Source: Segatella cerevisiae
Lineage (GTDB): Bacteria; Bacteroidota; Bacteroidia; Bacteroidales; Bacteroidaceae
Assembly (NCBI RefSeq): GCF_024054555.1
Contig: NZ_JAMXLY010000002.1
Location: 1 to 64,000, forward strand
DNA: 64,000 nucleotides
Reading direction: 5' to 3'
Made by a program: the position numbers and the translations under genes. Each line of letters begins with the position of its first letter. Within the stretch, counting starts at the first letter, position 1. Below the pieces are notes generated by a model. That model saw nothing but the letters and a program-made list of their open reading frames with translations, was not told the DNA's origin and ran no database searches. Positions 48,907 to 59,183 of this stretch are shown in pieces.

Positions 48907-51882
48907 TCAGCCTCTCGGGCCTCCGAAGCCTCCACCACCACCGCCACGATGCGGTCTGCCTCCAGGCATATTAGATCCGCCCTGAAAACGGGGATCATGG
49001 AAATCAGGACGATTACCCATACCCCTCATATTCTGTCTGGCCTCTTTATTTCCAAAGACATTCAGACGGTAGATGACGTGCAACATCGCATAACTGTTAA
49101 TGCTGTTATACTGGGTATCACTTCTCATCGTCGCATTGATGGTACGGCTGAGATTGCTCTCATTATGCAGAATATCATAGAACTGCAATGTCACTGTCAA
49201 AGGTTTTCCGCTCAGGAAACCCTGACCGATCTGGGCATTCCATATCAATTCATTCGTATTCATGGATGCATCACTGTACCCCCTTCTACTGTTTTCATGC
49301 AAGTCAGTCGCAAGGGTCATCCCCCAAGGCAGAGTGACATTAACTGTGGTACCATAAGCAAACTGCCAAGTATCCATATTGCTCTGCGTCTGGAGTTCGT
49401 TACGAGCATGAGTATAATTGAGAGAACCGTCTACACCGACATCCAGCCAACTGTTACGGAAATCACCACCCAGACGCTCGCCTAATGTCAATGTACGTGT
49501 GGTATTTTTCTCAGAATCACTGGTGTTGTCCATGCTCAAATACCCCACATAATGATTGTAATCAAGATTCGTAAAAGTATTGACGCTAAAGTATCCCGTC
49601 GTATCTATAGCCGTATTGAACATAAAGGCACCCGTCGCATTCCAGTTACCGTTGATATTTTCCGGTTGCGTTATCCTGCCGCCGGTCGTCTCGTCATAGG
49701 TCACTTTATCACTGATACTGTTGCGAGTCGTCGAATAGTTGACGTATGTCATCAAGGCACGCTGGTGCTTTTGAGCATAGTTATTATAGAACAACCTGAA
49801 TGAGTTGGTGAACGACGGTTTCAATCCAGGGTTACCTTTCGAGATATTAAGCGGGTCACTGTCATCGGTAATATCCAACAGTTGAGACATACTAGGTTGG
49901 GAAGAAGTCCCACGATAGTTAACTCTCAAATAACTGATCGGAGAGAATTTGTACCGGAAGTCAAGTGTCGGAGAGAAGTTGGTCACCGTACGTGTGGTAT
50001 CAACATTGACACCCATATAGTTCTGTTTGTATTTTGTCTTCTGCGGCTGTAACATGACACCGGCATTCAGCTGGAACTTGTTCCGGATCATGCGGAACAT
50101 CAGATTGAATTCCTGTATATAATTAAGGTACTCGGAGTACCGGCTCAGATCATTATCCAAATAAGAGTCCAAAGGATTCGGCAGCAAACTCAAATAATTG
50201 TTCCAGCCCCGGTATACAGGGATCACCCCATCAAAGAAGTCCTCACCTAAATTACTGAAATCATAGGTCGACCGGTCGCTTCTGGAATAGTTATACGTAA
50301 ACTGATACGTAAATTGCAGATACATCGCCCGCGCTATCGGTTCACTGTACGTGCCCTCAAGACTGTAACTGCGGTTTTTGGTCGGCATCAGGTTGTAGCG
50401 GTTCGTCTGGTAAGTTGAATCCAACCCCAAAGCCGTTTTCATCAGATAAAGATGAACGGCATTGGTTGACAAACTCTTCGAATCACTCTTACCTATACTA
50501 CCATCAGCCCTCAATGTAAAGTTACGCCCTTTACTGTTCAATTTACGATTGTATTGCAACATTGCCGACAGACTCTTGGTATCACTATAGGAAATGCTGT
50601 TAGCAGTTTGGGAGTTGACCATCAGACTGTCCTGAGCCAATTTTTTGAAAGACTCCGCAGAGAGCGGATCCGTCACAAACTTATACGGGTCATCATTATA
50701 AGAAGCCGATGTAGTAGCGGAACGACTGTCACTTGTGGAATAAGTAAAAGAAGGTCTGAACATGATATCCGTCATCGTATCCGGATTCCATTCCAGTCTT
50801 GCCCTGCCATCCCAACTGTTAGAGCGGGTAAAGTTCCGATTGAGAGAATTGGAAAAAGACCCCACCTTGCTGACGAAGTTCTCACTCGAGTTGTTCGTAT
50901 TCACATCACCGTCAGAGTGATTCCACCGGACGCTGGCATCAACGGCAATCTTATTCTTGATCGAATAATTATAGTTGGCGCCAACCATCTTTGTGGCATT
51001 CAGGCCCTGCTGGCCACCACCGAAGAAACCCCTTCCACCTCCGGGGAAGCCCATATCATTCACATTATTGAAATTGGAAAAGAGCATTACCCTGCTCTTC
51101 GAATTGAAATAGGAGCCCATCACCCTTTCAGCATAACGGTCATGTGTGCCATAAGAGAGATCAATATTAGAGAACATCCCCTGATGCATTCCCTCTTTCA
51201 GTCCGAAATCCAAAACAGTCTGTTCTTTACCATCGTCAATACCCGTGACCCTTGCCAGGTCACTCTTCTCATCGTATGCCTTGATCTTGTCAACTATGGA
51301 AGTCGGCAAGTTCTTCAAAGCCGTCTTGGTATCACCGGTCATGAACTCCTTACCGTCGACGAGGATTTTCTTGACAGTCTTACCGTTAATCGTTATCGTA
51401 CCGTCATCACTGATCTGTGCTCCCGGGAGTTTCTTGACCAACTCTTCTACTACAGAGCCTTCAGGCGTACGATAAGCAGCAGAATTGTAGACGAAGGTGT
51501 CCTCCTTGACCACCACTTGGGCAGCATGTCCGACGACAGTAGCTTCTTTCAGCATAATGGCATCAGCCGAAAGAGCGATCTTACCCATAGCAAGATCCTT
51601 ATCATCCTGAATGACGATCCTCTTGAAACTGGTACGGTATCCGATACTGGATATTTTCAATAGATACTTCCCGTTTTCGGCAGCATTTAAATGGAAAAGT
51701 CCCTTCTCGTCTGAAATGGTACCGCCGACATACGTACTGTCCATTTTCAACAACTGGATTGTCACTTGCTCCAAAGGTTCCTTAGAGCTTTGGTCATTAA
51801 TCTGACCTGAAATCAATCGGCTTTGAGCAAAAGAAACAGCCGATAAGCTAATTAGAAATAACAGGAGAAATAATCTTCTCAT
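48907..51882 (-). CDS. Large outer-membrane beta-barrel protein with carboxypeptidase-regulatory-like N-terminus
   Basis: From the ATG at 51882 (a TTG lies one codon upstream) the protein has 991 residues. Signal peptide ends SFA; about 22-110 is a CarboxypepD_reg-like domain (LISGQINDQSSKEPLEQVTI, GKYLLKISSIGYR). A plug-like domain follows (about 115-215: SVVEELVKKLPGAQISDDGTITINGKTVKKILVDG in part) and then a long barrel of the OMP_b-brl_3 type. There is no clear TonB box. A Gly-rich loop occurs near 277-292 (GGGRGFFGGGQQG) and the C-terminus is Gly/Arg-rich after a NMRGMGNRPDFHDPR stretch. Substrate unknown; not a SusC with SusD partner. Confidence 0.75.
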   Translation of the reverse strand: MRRLFLLLFLISLSAVSFAQSRLISGQINDQSSKEPLEQVTIQLLKMDSTYVGGTISDEKGLFHLNAAENGKYLLKISSIGYRTSFKRIVIQDDKDLAMGKIALSADAIMLKEATVVGHAAQVVVKEDTFVYNSAAYRTPEGSVVEELVKKLPGAQISDDGTITINGKTVKKILVDGKEFMTGDTKTALKNLPTSIVDKIKAYDEKSDLARVTGIDDGKEQTVLDFGLKEGMHQGMFSNIDLSYGTHDRYAERVMGSYFNSKSRVMLFSNFNNVNDMGFPGGGRGFFGGGQQGLNATKMVGANYNYSIKNKIAVDASVRWNHSDGDVNTNNSSENFVSKVGSFSNSLNRNFTRSNSWDGRARLEWNPDTMTDIMFRPSFTYSTSDSRSATTSASYNDDPYKFVTDPLSAESFKKLAQDSLMVNSQTANSISYSDTKSLSAMLQYNRKLNSKGRNFTLRADGSIGKSDSKSLSTNAVHLYLMKTALGLDSTYQTNRYNLMPTKNRSYSLEGTYSEPIARAMYLQFTYQFTYNYSRSDRSTYDFSNLGEDFFDGVIPVYRGWNNYLSLLPNPLDSYLDNDLSRYSEYLNYIQEFNLMFRMIRNKFQLNAGVMLQPQKTKYKQNYMGVNVDTTRTVTNFSPTLDFRYKFSPISYLRVNYRGTSSQPSMSQLLDITDDSDPLNISKGNPGLKPSFTNSFRLFYNNYAQKHQRALMTYVNYSTTRNSISDKVTYDETTGGRITQPENINGNWNATGAFMFNTAIDTTGYFSVNTFTNLDYNHYVGYLSMDNTSDSEKNTTRTLTLGERLGGDFRNSWLDVGVDGSLNYTHARNELQTQSNMDTWQFAYGTTVNVTLPWGMTLATDLHENSRRGYSDASMNTNELIWNAQIGQGFLSGKPLTVTLQFYDILHNESNLSRTINATMRSDTQYNSINSYAMLHVIYRLNVFGNKEARQNMRGMGNRPDFHDPRFQGGSNMPGGRPHRGGGGGGFGGPRG

Positions 51883-51991
51883 CAATCAATTCATTTTATT
51901 ATTACTGTCTCTTAGACGTATTTTCTCCACACTTGTTTAATCACACCAATAAAAAAAATTACTTTTTTACTGATTTTCCATTAAAATGATT

Positions 51992-51999
51992 TATATTTG
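51992..51999 (+). promoter_or_regulatory. -7 box of aroB
   Basis: TATATTTG followed by CC, 29 bases before the ATG at 52028. Confidence 0.6.
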
Positions 52000-52027
52000 C
52001 CAAGAGAAAGTTTACGTTATTTTCGTT

Positions 52028-53074
52028 ATGGAACAGAGAATTATATTATCCAAACATTTCAAGATTGAACTCGCAACTGTCATCTCGGAATGCGAGCATG
52101 ATAAGATATTTGTATTGACAGACAAGACGACCAATGAAAAATGCTGGCCGCTACTCAAGTCGCACCTGAGTTTGAAGCATGCTCAGGTCATCACCATCGA
52201 AGTCTCAGACACACACAAGAACTTGGCTACTACCGTAAAGGTATGGGAGGCTTTGGGCGACAAAGGCGCAACCCGGCACTCGCTGCTGATCAATTTAGGC
52301 GGAGGGATGGTCACGGACCTTGGGGGATTTGCAGCCTCTACATTTAAGAGAGGTATCAATTTCGTCAATATCCCGACAACCCTATTGGCAATGGTCGATG
52401 CATCGGTAGGCGGAAAGACCGGCATCAACTTCAATGGCCTCAAGAATGAAATAGGTGTATTCAATGATTCCAAATTCGTCATTCTGGACACCCATTTTCT
52501 GAATACGCTCGATGAGAAAAACATCCGCAGCGGTTATGGGGAAATGCTCAAGCATGGCCTGATTTCCAATGAGAAGATGTGGGCAGAACTCCTTAAATTT
52601 GATTTGGCCCACCCTGACCTGAAGAAACTTCAGTCCATGCTTGCAGACTCCGTGAAAGTCAAGGAGCGTATTGTCAAAGAGGATCCTCATGAGATGGGCA
52701 TCCGCAAGGCACTCAATTTCGGTCATACCTTCGGCCATGCTTTCGAGGCCTGGAGTCTGAAACATCAACCTATCCTTCATGGTTATGCCGTAGCTTACGG
52801 ACTGATCTGCGAACTTTACCTGAGCAGCGTGAGGATGCACTTCCCTACAGATAAAATGCGCCAGACCATCGCGTTTATCAAAGCCAACTATGGGAGTCTT
52901 CCCATTACCTGTAAGGATTACCCCGAACTCATCAGGCTGATGCATCACGATAAGAAGAACCGCGGCAATGAAATCAATGTGACCTTGCTCGGAGACATCG
53001 GTGATATTCATATCAACCAAACTGTCAGTGAGTCAGAATCCAAAGAAGTCCTGGACTTTTTCAGAGAGAGTTAA
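52028..53074 (+). CDS. aroB: 3-dehydroquinate synthase
   Basis: From the ATG at 52028 the protein has 348 residues; the frame is open a further 14 codons upstream but these overlap the promoter box. It has NAD-binding LLINLGGGMVTDLGGFAAST, KRGINFVNIPTTLLAMVDASVGGKTGINF, GYGEMLKHGL and the metal-binding His residues in LNFGHTFGHAFE and LHGYAVAYG. It makes 3-dehydroquinate from DAHP in the shikimate pathway, which also feeds chorismate to the neighbouring menaquinone operon. Confidence 0.95.
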   Translation: MEQRIILSKHFKIELATVISECEHDKIFVLTDKTTNEKCWPLLKSHLSLKHAQVITIEVSDTHKNLATTVKVWEALGDKGATRHSLLINLGGGMVTDLGGFAASTFKRGINFVNIPTTLLAMVDASVGGKTGINFNGLKNEIGVFNDSKFVILDTHFLNTLDEKNIRSGYGEMLKHGLISNEKMWAELLKFDLAHPDLKKLQSMLADSVKVKERIVKEDPHEMGIRKALNFGHTFGHAFEAWSLKHQPILHGYAVAYGLICELYLSSVRMHFPTDKMRQTIAFIKANYGSLPITCKDYPELIRLMHHDKKNRGNEINVTLLGDIGDIHINQTVSESESKEVLDFFRES

Positions 53075-53116
53075 GGGCCATCTCCTTTTCATTCCCTATT
53101 GCACATATTTGTTTGT

Positions 53117-54265
53117 TCATTGTTGCAAAGCGATCCTTTCAGCCTCAGCTCTCGCCGGTTTACCGGTCTCCGTATAGGGAAGTCGGTCAACATGAAGATA
53201 GAGTCGGGGCTGCCAGTAACGCGGCAGCACACGTTCGCAACGCACTTTCACAGAGTCCAAATCAGTCTGTTCAGTGAGAAGCACGACGATCTCACCGAAC
53301 TTTTCATCCGGTCGTTTTGTAATCAAATAAGGTGAATGAAGCACCGGTCTCAGGATTTTCTCCACCTCTTCTATCTGTATTTTTATTCCCCCACTGTCGA
53401 TGACATTATCCTTTCTGCCAAGGATCCGGAATTGTAATCGTCCCCCTTTTCCCTTGTCGGCCAAAGGACGAAACTCTACCCTGTCATTGGTGACTAACTC
53501 GCTTTCATGTACCAACGGCGCATCAATGACCAGGCATCCATCAGCATTTCTGCTGACCTTCACACTTTCAAAAGGCGTATACCATTCACTGGCAGTGGGC
53601 CCGTTCAACCGTCGGAGGGCGATATGAGACAAAGTCTCCGTCATACCATACGTACTCCAGACTGCATGAGGGAAATGGCGGAGTTGATTCTCCAGCGCCA
53701 AGTCGATGCTGCCCCCTCCAATAATAAGGTGTTGGATATTTCTGAGCAAGTTTGCTTCTTCAGAAACCTGCAGAGAATTATAGACCTGCAATGGAACCAT
53801 AGCAGCAAAATCAGGAACAAGAGGAGTCGTCTTATGAGAAACGTCAGGAAGAGAGATATCACTTGGGAAAGGTTTGAGCACAGACCGTTCTTTCGAGAAA
53901 GACAAAGTAGATTGTCCCTTCTGAGTATCAAGATTGTCCGAGGCAGACAGAGGTTGCCAAATCCTATAGTTCCCCTGCAACAGAGAAGCCAAAGGATGTC
54001 CGCTGGGGACGACCTCCAACAGATTCAAGCCCCGCTCCATCGCTCTTACGACCACCATCTTCCCTGCGATATAATCCAGTTTCATGCAGAGCAAAGCACT
54101 GTCCCCCGCTTTCAGTCCAAGGAAGTCACAAGTGATCCGCGCGCTGTTCAGCATCCTTTGCTTCGATACCCACATCGGTTTAGGTTTTCCCGTAGACCCG
54201 CTCGTATGCACCAGCACTTCCGGACTGTTACTCTTCCATTCGGCAAGAAACTCTCCCAAATTCAT
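53117..54265 (-). CDS. menE: o-Succinylbenzoate-CoA ligase
   Basis: From the ATG at 54265 the protein has 382 residues; the in-frame TTG at 54283 overlaps a GGAGG ribosome-binding site and is rejected. It is a short member of the ANL family with the P-loop VHTSGSTGKPKPMWVSK, the STYGMTETLSHIALR adenylate motif, and the C-terminal hinge and RKDNVIDSGGIKIQIEEVE. It activates o-succinylbenzoate with CoA. It is last in the menaquinone operon and only 23-75 bases after menC. Confidence 0.88.
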   Translation of the reverse strand: MNLGEFLAEWKSNSPEVLVHTSGSTGKPKPMWVSKQRMLNSARITCDFLGLKAGDSALLCMKLDYIAGKMVVVRAMERGLNLLEVVPSGHPLASLLQGNYRIWQPLSASDNLDTQKGQSTLSFSKERSVLKPFPSDISLPDVSHKTTPLVPDFAAMVPLQVYNSLQVSEEANLLRNIQHLIIGGGSIDLALENQLRHFPHAVWSTYGMTETLSHIALRRLNGPTASEWYTPFESVKVSRNADGCLVIDAPLVHESELVTNDRVEFRPLADKGKGGRLQFRILGRKDNVIDSGGIKIQIEEVEKILRPVLHSPYLITKRPDEKFGEIVVLLTEQTDLDSVKVRCERVLPRYWQPRLYLHVDRLPYTETGKPARAEAERIALQQ

Positions 54266-54306
54266 CTTTCCGCTATCCTCCAATCGTCACGACAAAACAC
54301 AATCGC

Positions 54307-55341
54307 TTATTTATCCCCATACCAAAGTTGGTCACCCTTCAATTGCAAAGGCATTGGGATATTATCCGTAAAGAGTTGGCCGGTGCCAAGGCCCTGAGGG
54401 AAAGAAATATGAGGTCCATATACTTGGGCTGCAAATTGAGCCACGGCATTCAGACCGACATTACTCTCCAGGGCAGAAGTGATCCAAGAGCCGATACCCT
54501 TTTTTCGAGCGAGTTCTATCCACTCCCGGCAACCCACCATTCCACCATGAAGGCTAGGTTTCAGGACCAGGAACGCGGGATGAATCGCATCCAAGAGTTC
54601 TTCCTTCATCGCTTTCATGTTCACGCCGATCAATTCCTCGTCAAGGGCAATGGGAAGAGGTGAAGCCTGGCATAACCGAGCCATGTCTTTCCATTGATGC
54701 TGCTTGATAGGTTGTTCGATGGAATGAATGTCATATTGAGCCAGTTTCTCCATCCTCGGCAAAGCATTCTCAGGCGTAAAACCACCGTTGGCATCAACCC
54801 GCAGTTGGACATCAGACTTGGAGAAACGTTCCCTGATATGCTTGACCAGATCCAGTTCTCGCTCAAAGTCGATTGCCCCAATCTTCAATTTCACGCAATG
54901 AAACCCCAAATTGAGTTTTTCTTCAAGTCTCCCGAGCATTTCTTCAAAAGTCCCCATCCAGACCAGTCCATTGATAGGAATCCCCTCTTCACTTCTGGCA
55001 AAAGGCGTATCAAAGAGAGCGGTAGACCCTCCGGCCTTAAACTGTGCAAAGGCTGTTTCCAAACCGAAGAGGATGGATGGATAAGGCCTCAGCATCTCAT
55101 AAGGGATCTTCCCCAACTGCTCGACCATCATACAGACATGCTGCAAGAGACGCAGATATTCGGGAACGGCATCGCAAGACAGATCAGGCAAGGTCGCACA
55201 TTCCCCCACACCTTTCACATCAGGTTGCTCATCAGAAGTTAAAACGAGATAGTAACTTTTGCGTTCAGTATAGACCCCGCGCGAAGTTCCCGCAGGTTGC
55301 TTGAAATGGAGCGTGCGCTCAGAAATTTGAATATGATACAT
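54307..55341 (-). CDS. menC: o-Succinylbenzoate synthase (enolase superfamily)
   Basis: The 344-residue protein (ATG at 55341; ATG at 55347 and TTG at 55362 are in frame upstream) has enolase-superfamily motifs: FKQPAGTSRGVYTERKSYY at the start, FHCVKLKIGAIDFE with the catalytic KxK, RVDANGGFTPENA and EQPIKQH with metal ligands, ALDEELIG and FLVLKPSLHGG with the second Lys. It dehydrates SHCHC to o-succinylbenzoate. Context in a men operon supports the call over muconate-cycloisomerase relatives. Confidence 0.88.
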   Translation of the reverse strand: MYHIQISERTLHFKQPAGTSRGVYTERKSYYLVLTSDEQPDVKGVGECATLPDLSCDAVPEYLRLLQHVCMMVEQLGKIPYEMLRPYPSILFGLETAFAQFKAGGSTALFDTPFARSEEGIPINGLVWMGTFEEMLGRLEEKLNLGFHCVKLKIGAIDFERELDLVKHIRERFSKSDVQLRVDANGGFTPENALPRMEKLAQYDIHSIEQPIKQHQWKDMARLCQASPLPIALDEELIGVNMKAMKEELLDAIHPAFLVLKPSLHGGMVGCREWIELARKKGIGSWITSALESNVGLNAVAQFAAQVYGPHISFPQGLGTGQLFTDNIPMPLQLKGDQLWYGDK

Positions 55342-55425
55342 AGACATAGGATAAGTCTTCAATTATTCAGAACATCAGAGGAGACAGACCTTTCTGTAAA
55401 ACTATTTACTAAGTCTGTCCGACAT

Positions 55426-56262
55426 TCAAGGGAATTGCGGATATTTGCTGAAGTCAGGTTTTCTCTTCTCCAGGAATGCACGGCCGCCCTCCTGAGCTTC
55501 GTCCAAAGTATAGTAAAGCATGGTCGCATCACCAGCCAACTGTTGTATACCTGCCTGACCGTCCAACTCAGCATTGAAACCGGCCTTCATCATACGCAGC
55601 GCCAAAGGAGAACGCTCCATCATCGTCTCAGCCCAAGAAACAGTTTCGTCCTCCAGTTGATCGAAAGGCACGACCTTATTGACGAGTCCCATCTGTTCAG
55701 CTTCCTTGGCCGAATACTGACGGCACATATACCATATCTCACGCGCTTTCTTCTGTCCGACGATCCTTGCGAGATAAGATGCACCGAACCCGGCATCGAA
55801 AGAACCGACCTTAGGACCGGTCTGTCCGAAAATCGCATTGTCACTGGCTATCGTCAGGTCACAGACGAGATGGAGCACATGCCCGCCACCGATCGCATAA
55901 CCGTTAACCATCGCGATCACAGGTTTGGGCAGATACCGGATCTGCATCTGGACATCCAAGACATTCAGGCGAGGGACACCGTCATCGCCTACATAGCCGC
56001 CACGGCCTTTGACATGCATATCACCGCCGGAACAGAACGCTTTATCCCCTGCGCCCGTCAATATCACGACCCTGATATCCAAAGTATTGCGGCAATAACT
56101 GAAGGCCTGACTCATTTCCAATACCGTCAATGGCGTAAAGGCATTACGATAACGTGGACGGTTAATCGTGATCTTTGCGATATGATTATACTCTTCAAAA
56201 AGAATTTCTTTAAAATCAAACCCCTGAATGGGTTTCCATACTCTCTTGTTATGATCTTCCAT
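55426..56262 (-). CDS. menB: 1,4-Dihydroxy-2-naphthoyl-CoA synthase
   Basis: The 278-residue crotonase-fold protein has [20 protein letters not shown], the oxyanion-hole [42 protein letters not shown] and [22 protein letters not shown], all typical of MenB. It closes the second ring of the naphthoquinone. It lies between menD (50-base gap) and menC. Confidence 0.95.
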   Translation of the reverse strand: MEDHNKRVWKPIQGFDFKEILFEEYNHIAKITINRPRYRNAFTPLTVLEMSQAFSYCRNTLDIRVVILTGAGDKAFCSGGDMHVKGRGGYVGDDGVPRLNVLDVQMQIRYLPKPVIAMVNGYAIGGGHVLHLVCDLTIASDNAIFGQTGPKVGSFDAGFGASYLARIVGQKKAREIWYMCRQYSAKEAEQMGLVNKVVPFDQLEDETVSWAETMMERSPLALRMMKAGFNAELDGQAGIQQLAGDATMLYYTLDEAQEGGRAFLEKRKPDFSKYPQFP

Positions 56263-56312
56263 ATCTCTTATTTTTAACGACCTGCCGACTCACGACAGGC
56301 AAATATTAATGG

Positions 56313-58025
56313 TCATTTATCTTTAGGTTCAGAAGACTTGCACGAAGACAGGCAACTCTTGAAATAGGCCTGATAAACTTTGATATCTGTTTCAGAATCC
56401 GTAAACACTTCCAAAAGCATCGGGCGATTGGTCTTCCTGGTAAGGAGTTGGACAATACCTGCCTGCATATCTTCCATACCGTTAGCCTGCAGATAGCCAA
56501 TATCATTCTGAGTGCAAAGTCCCTTAGCCATGGTCTGGTGATCCCCACGTACAAGTTTTTCGCGTGCAGGACTCTGGCGAAGCCCTTCAAACTGGTTGAA
56601 AATGGCACCGCCGCCATTATTCATCAAGATGATGCGGAAATTACCTTTCAGATTCTGATTCCAAAGCGCATTCGCATCATAGAAGAAACTCAGGTCACCC
56701 AAAACACAGAACACCTGATCTCTGCAGACGACAGACATGCCCGCAGCTGTAGACAGCGAACCGTCTATCCCATTTACGCCCCTATTGCACCAGACATGAT
56801 GCCCGGCAAAGATGTTGGCGATCCGGACGGCATTGCTGTTGCCATACTGTACTTGATAATCATAATCAATATCTTCCAACTGTTCTTCAAAACACTTCAC
56901 GACAGCCATTTCCGAATATGCCGGTTCATAAGCGGCAGCATGATTTTCAGCATTGTCGAGTGCCCGCTTCCAAGTTTCATGGAAAGGCAGAACCGTTTTC
57001 GGTTTCTTTCCTATTGCCTCTGCCAAATGTTTCAGAAAATCGGCAGTATCCGTTTGTACGATTCCCCTCAAAGACTTGAAAGTATCATAGACCGCCGGAT
57101 CATCTGAAGCTATCCGCCACGTCTCCAGATCCTTATCAGCTCGGAGGAACACTTTCAACGATTTGCTGACCAGCGTATACCCCATGAAGACGAGGAAGTC
57201 CGGCTGATACTCCGGGGCCTTGTTTCCGGAAAGGATCTCTTCGAAATGCAAGATATTGTAGTCAGGAACGCTCAAGCGTTCATCCAGCAGGACACCATAA
57301 TCAGCTATGACTTGCAAACTCCCTTGGAGATCATCATAGACAGAAGGTGCGTCCTGGCCGATGACAACCATAGGCCGACGAGCCTGAAGGAACCTCTCGA
57401 TAACAAAATCACGCCCTTCAGGAGACACATTGTCGCCGAAAGACCGGATCAGACGCTCCTCAGGCAGTTGCTTGACCGTATATTCATACAGAGGTTCCGT
57501 GATCGGCACATTGATATGCACCGGTCCGCCACCATGACGAGAAGAAGCCAGCAAGGCCTCATTGACCAACCGGTTGCAATACCAATGCGATTCCTCATTA
57601 CTACCCGGTTCAGGCAAAGAGACAGATTTCAGCACAAACTTTCCCAAAGCGCCTTCTTGAGGAATCGTCTGCCCGTCCAACTGATCGATCCACTGTATCG
57701 GACGATCTGCTGAAACGACGATCAGACGCTGGTGTTGGTAACAAGCCTCAGCCACAGAAGGAAGGAGGTCCAGAAGGGCACTGCCGGAAGTGACACAAAC
57801 CACCACTGGACCGTGGGTGTACTGACACATGCCCAAAGCATAGAACCCTGCAGACCGCTCATCCGTACAAGGATAGCAGGAGACGGAAGGACACACTTCC
57901 AAATTGTGTACAATCGGTGAATTCCTGCTCCCGGGACAGACTACAGCATGGCGCACGCCATGTTTGACCAACAAATCCGTTAATATATTGACATTCTCTT
58001 TATTGCTATACATCTTTTTATCCAT
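56313..58025 (-). CDS. menD: SEPHCHC synthase (2-succinyl-5-enolpyruvyl-6-hydroxy-3-cyclohexene-1-carboxylate synthase)
   Basis: From the ATG at 58025 (a TTG one codon upstream is the longest start) the ThDP enzyme has 570 residues. It has VVCPGSRNSPI, VTSGSALLDLLPSVAEA and ThDP-binding VLGDLSFFYDANALWN with IILMNNGGGAIFNQF. It condenses isochorismate with 2-oxoglutarate. Gap to menF is 81 bases, so it is in the same operon. Confidence 0.94.
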   Translation of the reverse strand: MDKKMYSNKENVNILTDLLVKHGVRHAVVCPGSRNSPIVHNLEVCPSVSCYPCTDERSAGFYALGMCQYTHGPVVVCVTSGSALLDLLPSVAEACYQHQRLIVVSADRPIQWIDQLDGQTIPQEGALGKFVLKSVSLPEPGSNEESHWYCNRLVNEALLASSRHGGGPVHINVPITEPLYEYTVKQLPEERLIRSFGDNVSPEGRDFVIERFLQARRPMVVIGQDAPSVYDDLQGSLQVIADYGVLLDERLSVPDYNILHFEEILSGNKAPEYQPDFLVFMGYTLVSKSLKVFLRADKDLETWRIASDDPAVYDTFKSLRGIVQTDTADFLKHLAEAIGKKPKTVLPFHETWKRALDNAENHAAAYEPAYSEMAVVKCFEEQLEDIDYDYQVQYGNSNAVRIANIFAGHHVWCNRGVNGIDGSLSTAAGMSVVCRDQVFCVLGDLSFFYDANALWNQNLKGNFRIILMNNGGGAIFNQFEGLRQSPAREKLVRGDHQTMAKGLCTQNDIGYLQANGMEDMQAGIVQLLTRKTNRPMLLEVFTDSETDIKVYQAYFKSCLSSCKSSEPKDK

Positions 58026-58106
58026 CAATTTACTGTAAAAATAGATTCTTCGTTATTCGGACAAACTTAGGGACAACGGCAAAGGTCAGTTCTATTTTGC
58101 CCTTTC

Positions 58107-59183
58107 CTACAACAGTCGCTCCATCGTTCCCAACTTTGCCCCTGTCTCCAGCCATTCATCCTCACAATGGCTGTCGTTCAGCAAGCCGCCCCCGGCGTAA
58201 AGGTCACAATAGTGAGCAGTCAACTCCATGCATCTCAAGGTGACATAAAGATGGGTCTCGCCTTGAAAAGAAAGCGGACCTTGAAACCCACTGTAATAGC
58301 GGCGCGGGGCACATTCATTTTCGAGGATGAAGCGGCGAGCCTTCTTCTTGGGAAGTCCGCAAACAGCCGGTGTCGGGTGAAGCGCATCCAGCAGGTCGCC
58401 CAAATGATCATGGTCAGGCAATGTGAATCTGAAATCACTCCGCAGATGCAGAAGGTCAGCAGCACGCGTCGTATAAGGCGGTGTCTTTTCGAGTTGGTTG
58501 GAAAAACGGTCGACACATTTCTCGATATAGTCAGCCACAAGTGCCTGCTCATGGATATTCTTTTTCGTCCACAGGGCATTCCGTAAAGCCGGATCCCGAT
58601 AAGGATTCTGAGGGAAAGACGTCCCCGTATCCCCCGACTTCATCGTACCTGCCAAAGCGATCGTCTGCCAGATCCGCCCACTGCCTTTCAGGAGGATTTC
58701 AGGGGTAGCCGTCAGCCACGTCCCGCCCTCTTGCGTGGAGACGAGAGCGACGAACAGATGAGGATAGCACCTGCACGCCTTCTGAAAAAGTTCTTCCGGA
58801 GTCGGCAAGTTTTCGATATATCGACGTGAGCGTCGGGCCAGAACAATTTTCTGAAACTCCTTACCAGTGAGTTGTCCATGAAAGGCCGCGAACATCTTCT
58901 GATAAGACTCCCATTCACTTGAAAGATCATGGGACTTACCGGCATCGGAAATGCCTGCATCCAACTGATCAGCACCTTTCGATGCACCGATCTTCAAGAC
59001 CTCCACCTGATCAGGTACGAGGAGGAGCACAGGTGTCTCTCTGGAAGGATCAAAGGGAGCGAAGACAAATCCACTCCGTCCGTTAAGGTCAGATACAGCA
59101 TCTAAGGCAATCGGTTGGGATTTGGAGGACAGGCAGACACATTCGTCCTGACCGGGCAAACGGTAGATGGCATAATTATCCAT
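58107..59183 (-). CDS. menF: Isochorismate synthase
   Basis: The 358-residue chorismate-binding protein has the conserved C-terminal region: FQKIVLARRSRRY, FVALVSTQEGGTWLTATPEILL, TIALAGTMKSGDTG, LHPTPAVCGLPKKKARRFI and YYSGFQGPLSFQGETHLYVTLRCME followed by YAGGGLLNDSHCEDEWLET. It converts chorismate to isochorismate, the first menaquinone step. Its start overlaps the thioesterase gene by 8 bases. Confidence 0.92.
   Translation of the reverse strand: MDNYAIYRLPGQDECVCLSSKSQPIALDAVSDLNGRSGFVFAPFDPSRETPVLLLVPDQVEVLKIGASKGADQLDAGISDAGKSHDLSSEWESYQKMFAAFHGQLTGKEFQKIVLARRSRRYIENLPTPEELFQKACRCYPHLFVALVSTQEGGTWLTATPEILLKGSGRIWQTIALAGTMKSGDTGTSFPQNPYRDPALRNALWTKKNIHEQALVADYIEKCVDRFSNQLEKTPPYTTRAADLLHLRSDFRFTLPDHDHLGDLLDALHPTPAVCGLPKKKARRFILENECAPRRYYSGFQGPLSFQGETHLYVTLRCMELTAHYCDLYAGGGLLNDSHCEDEWLETGAKLGTMERLL

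Noticed and set aside
50554-51663. 369-codon plus-strand open frame opposite the barrel protein
   Set aside because: It is fully antisense to a well-supported gene and has no recognisable protein features.
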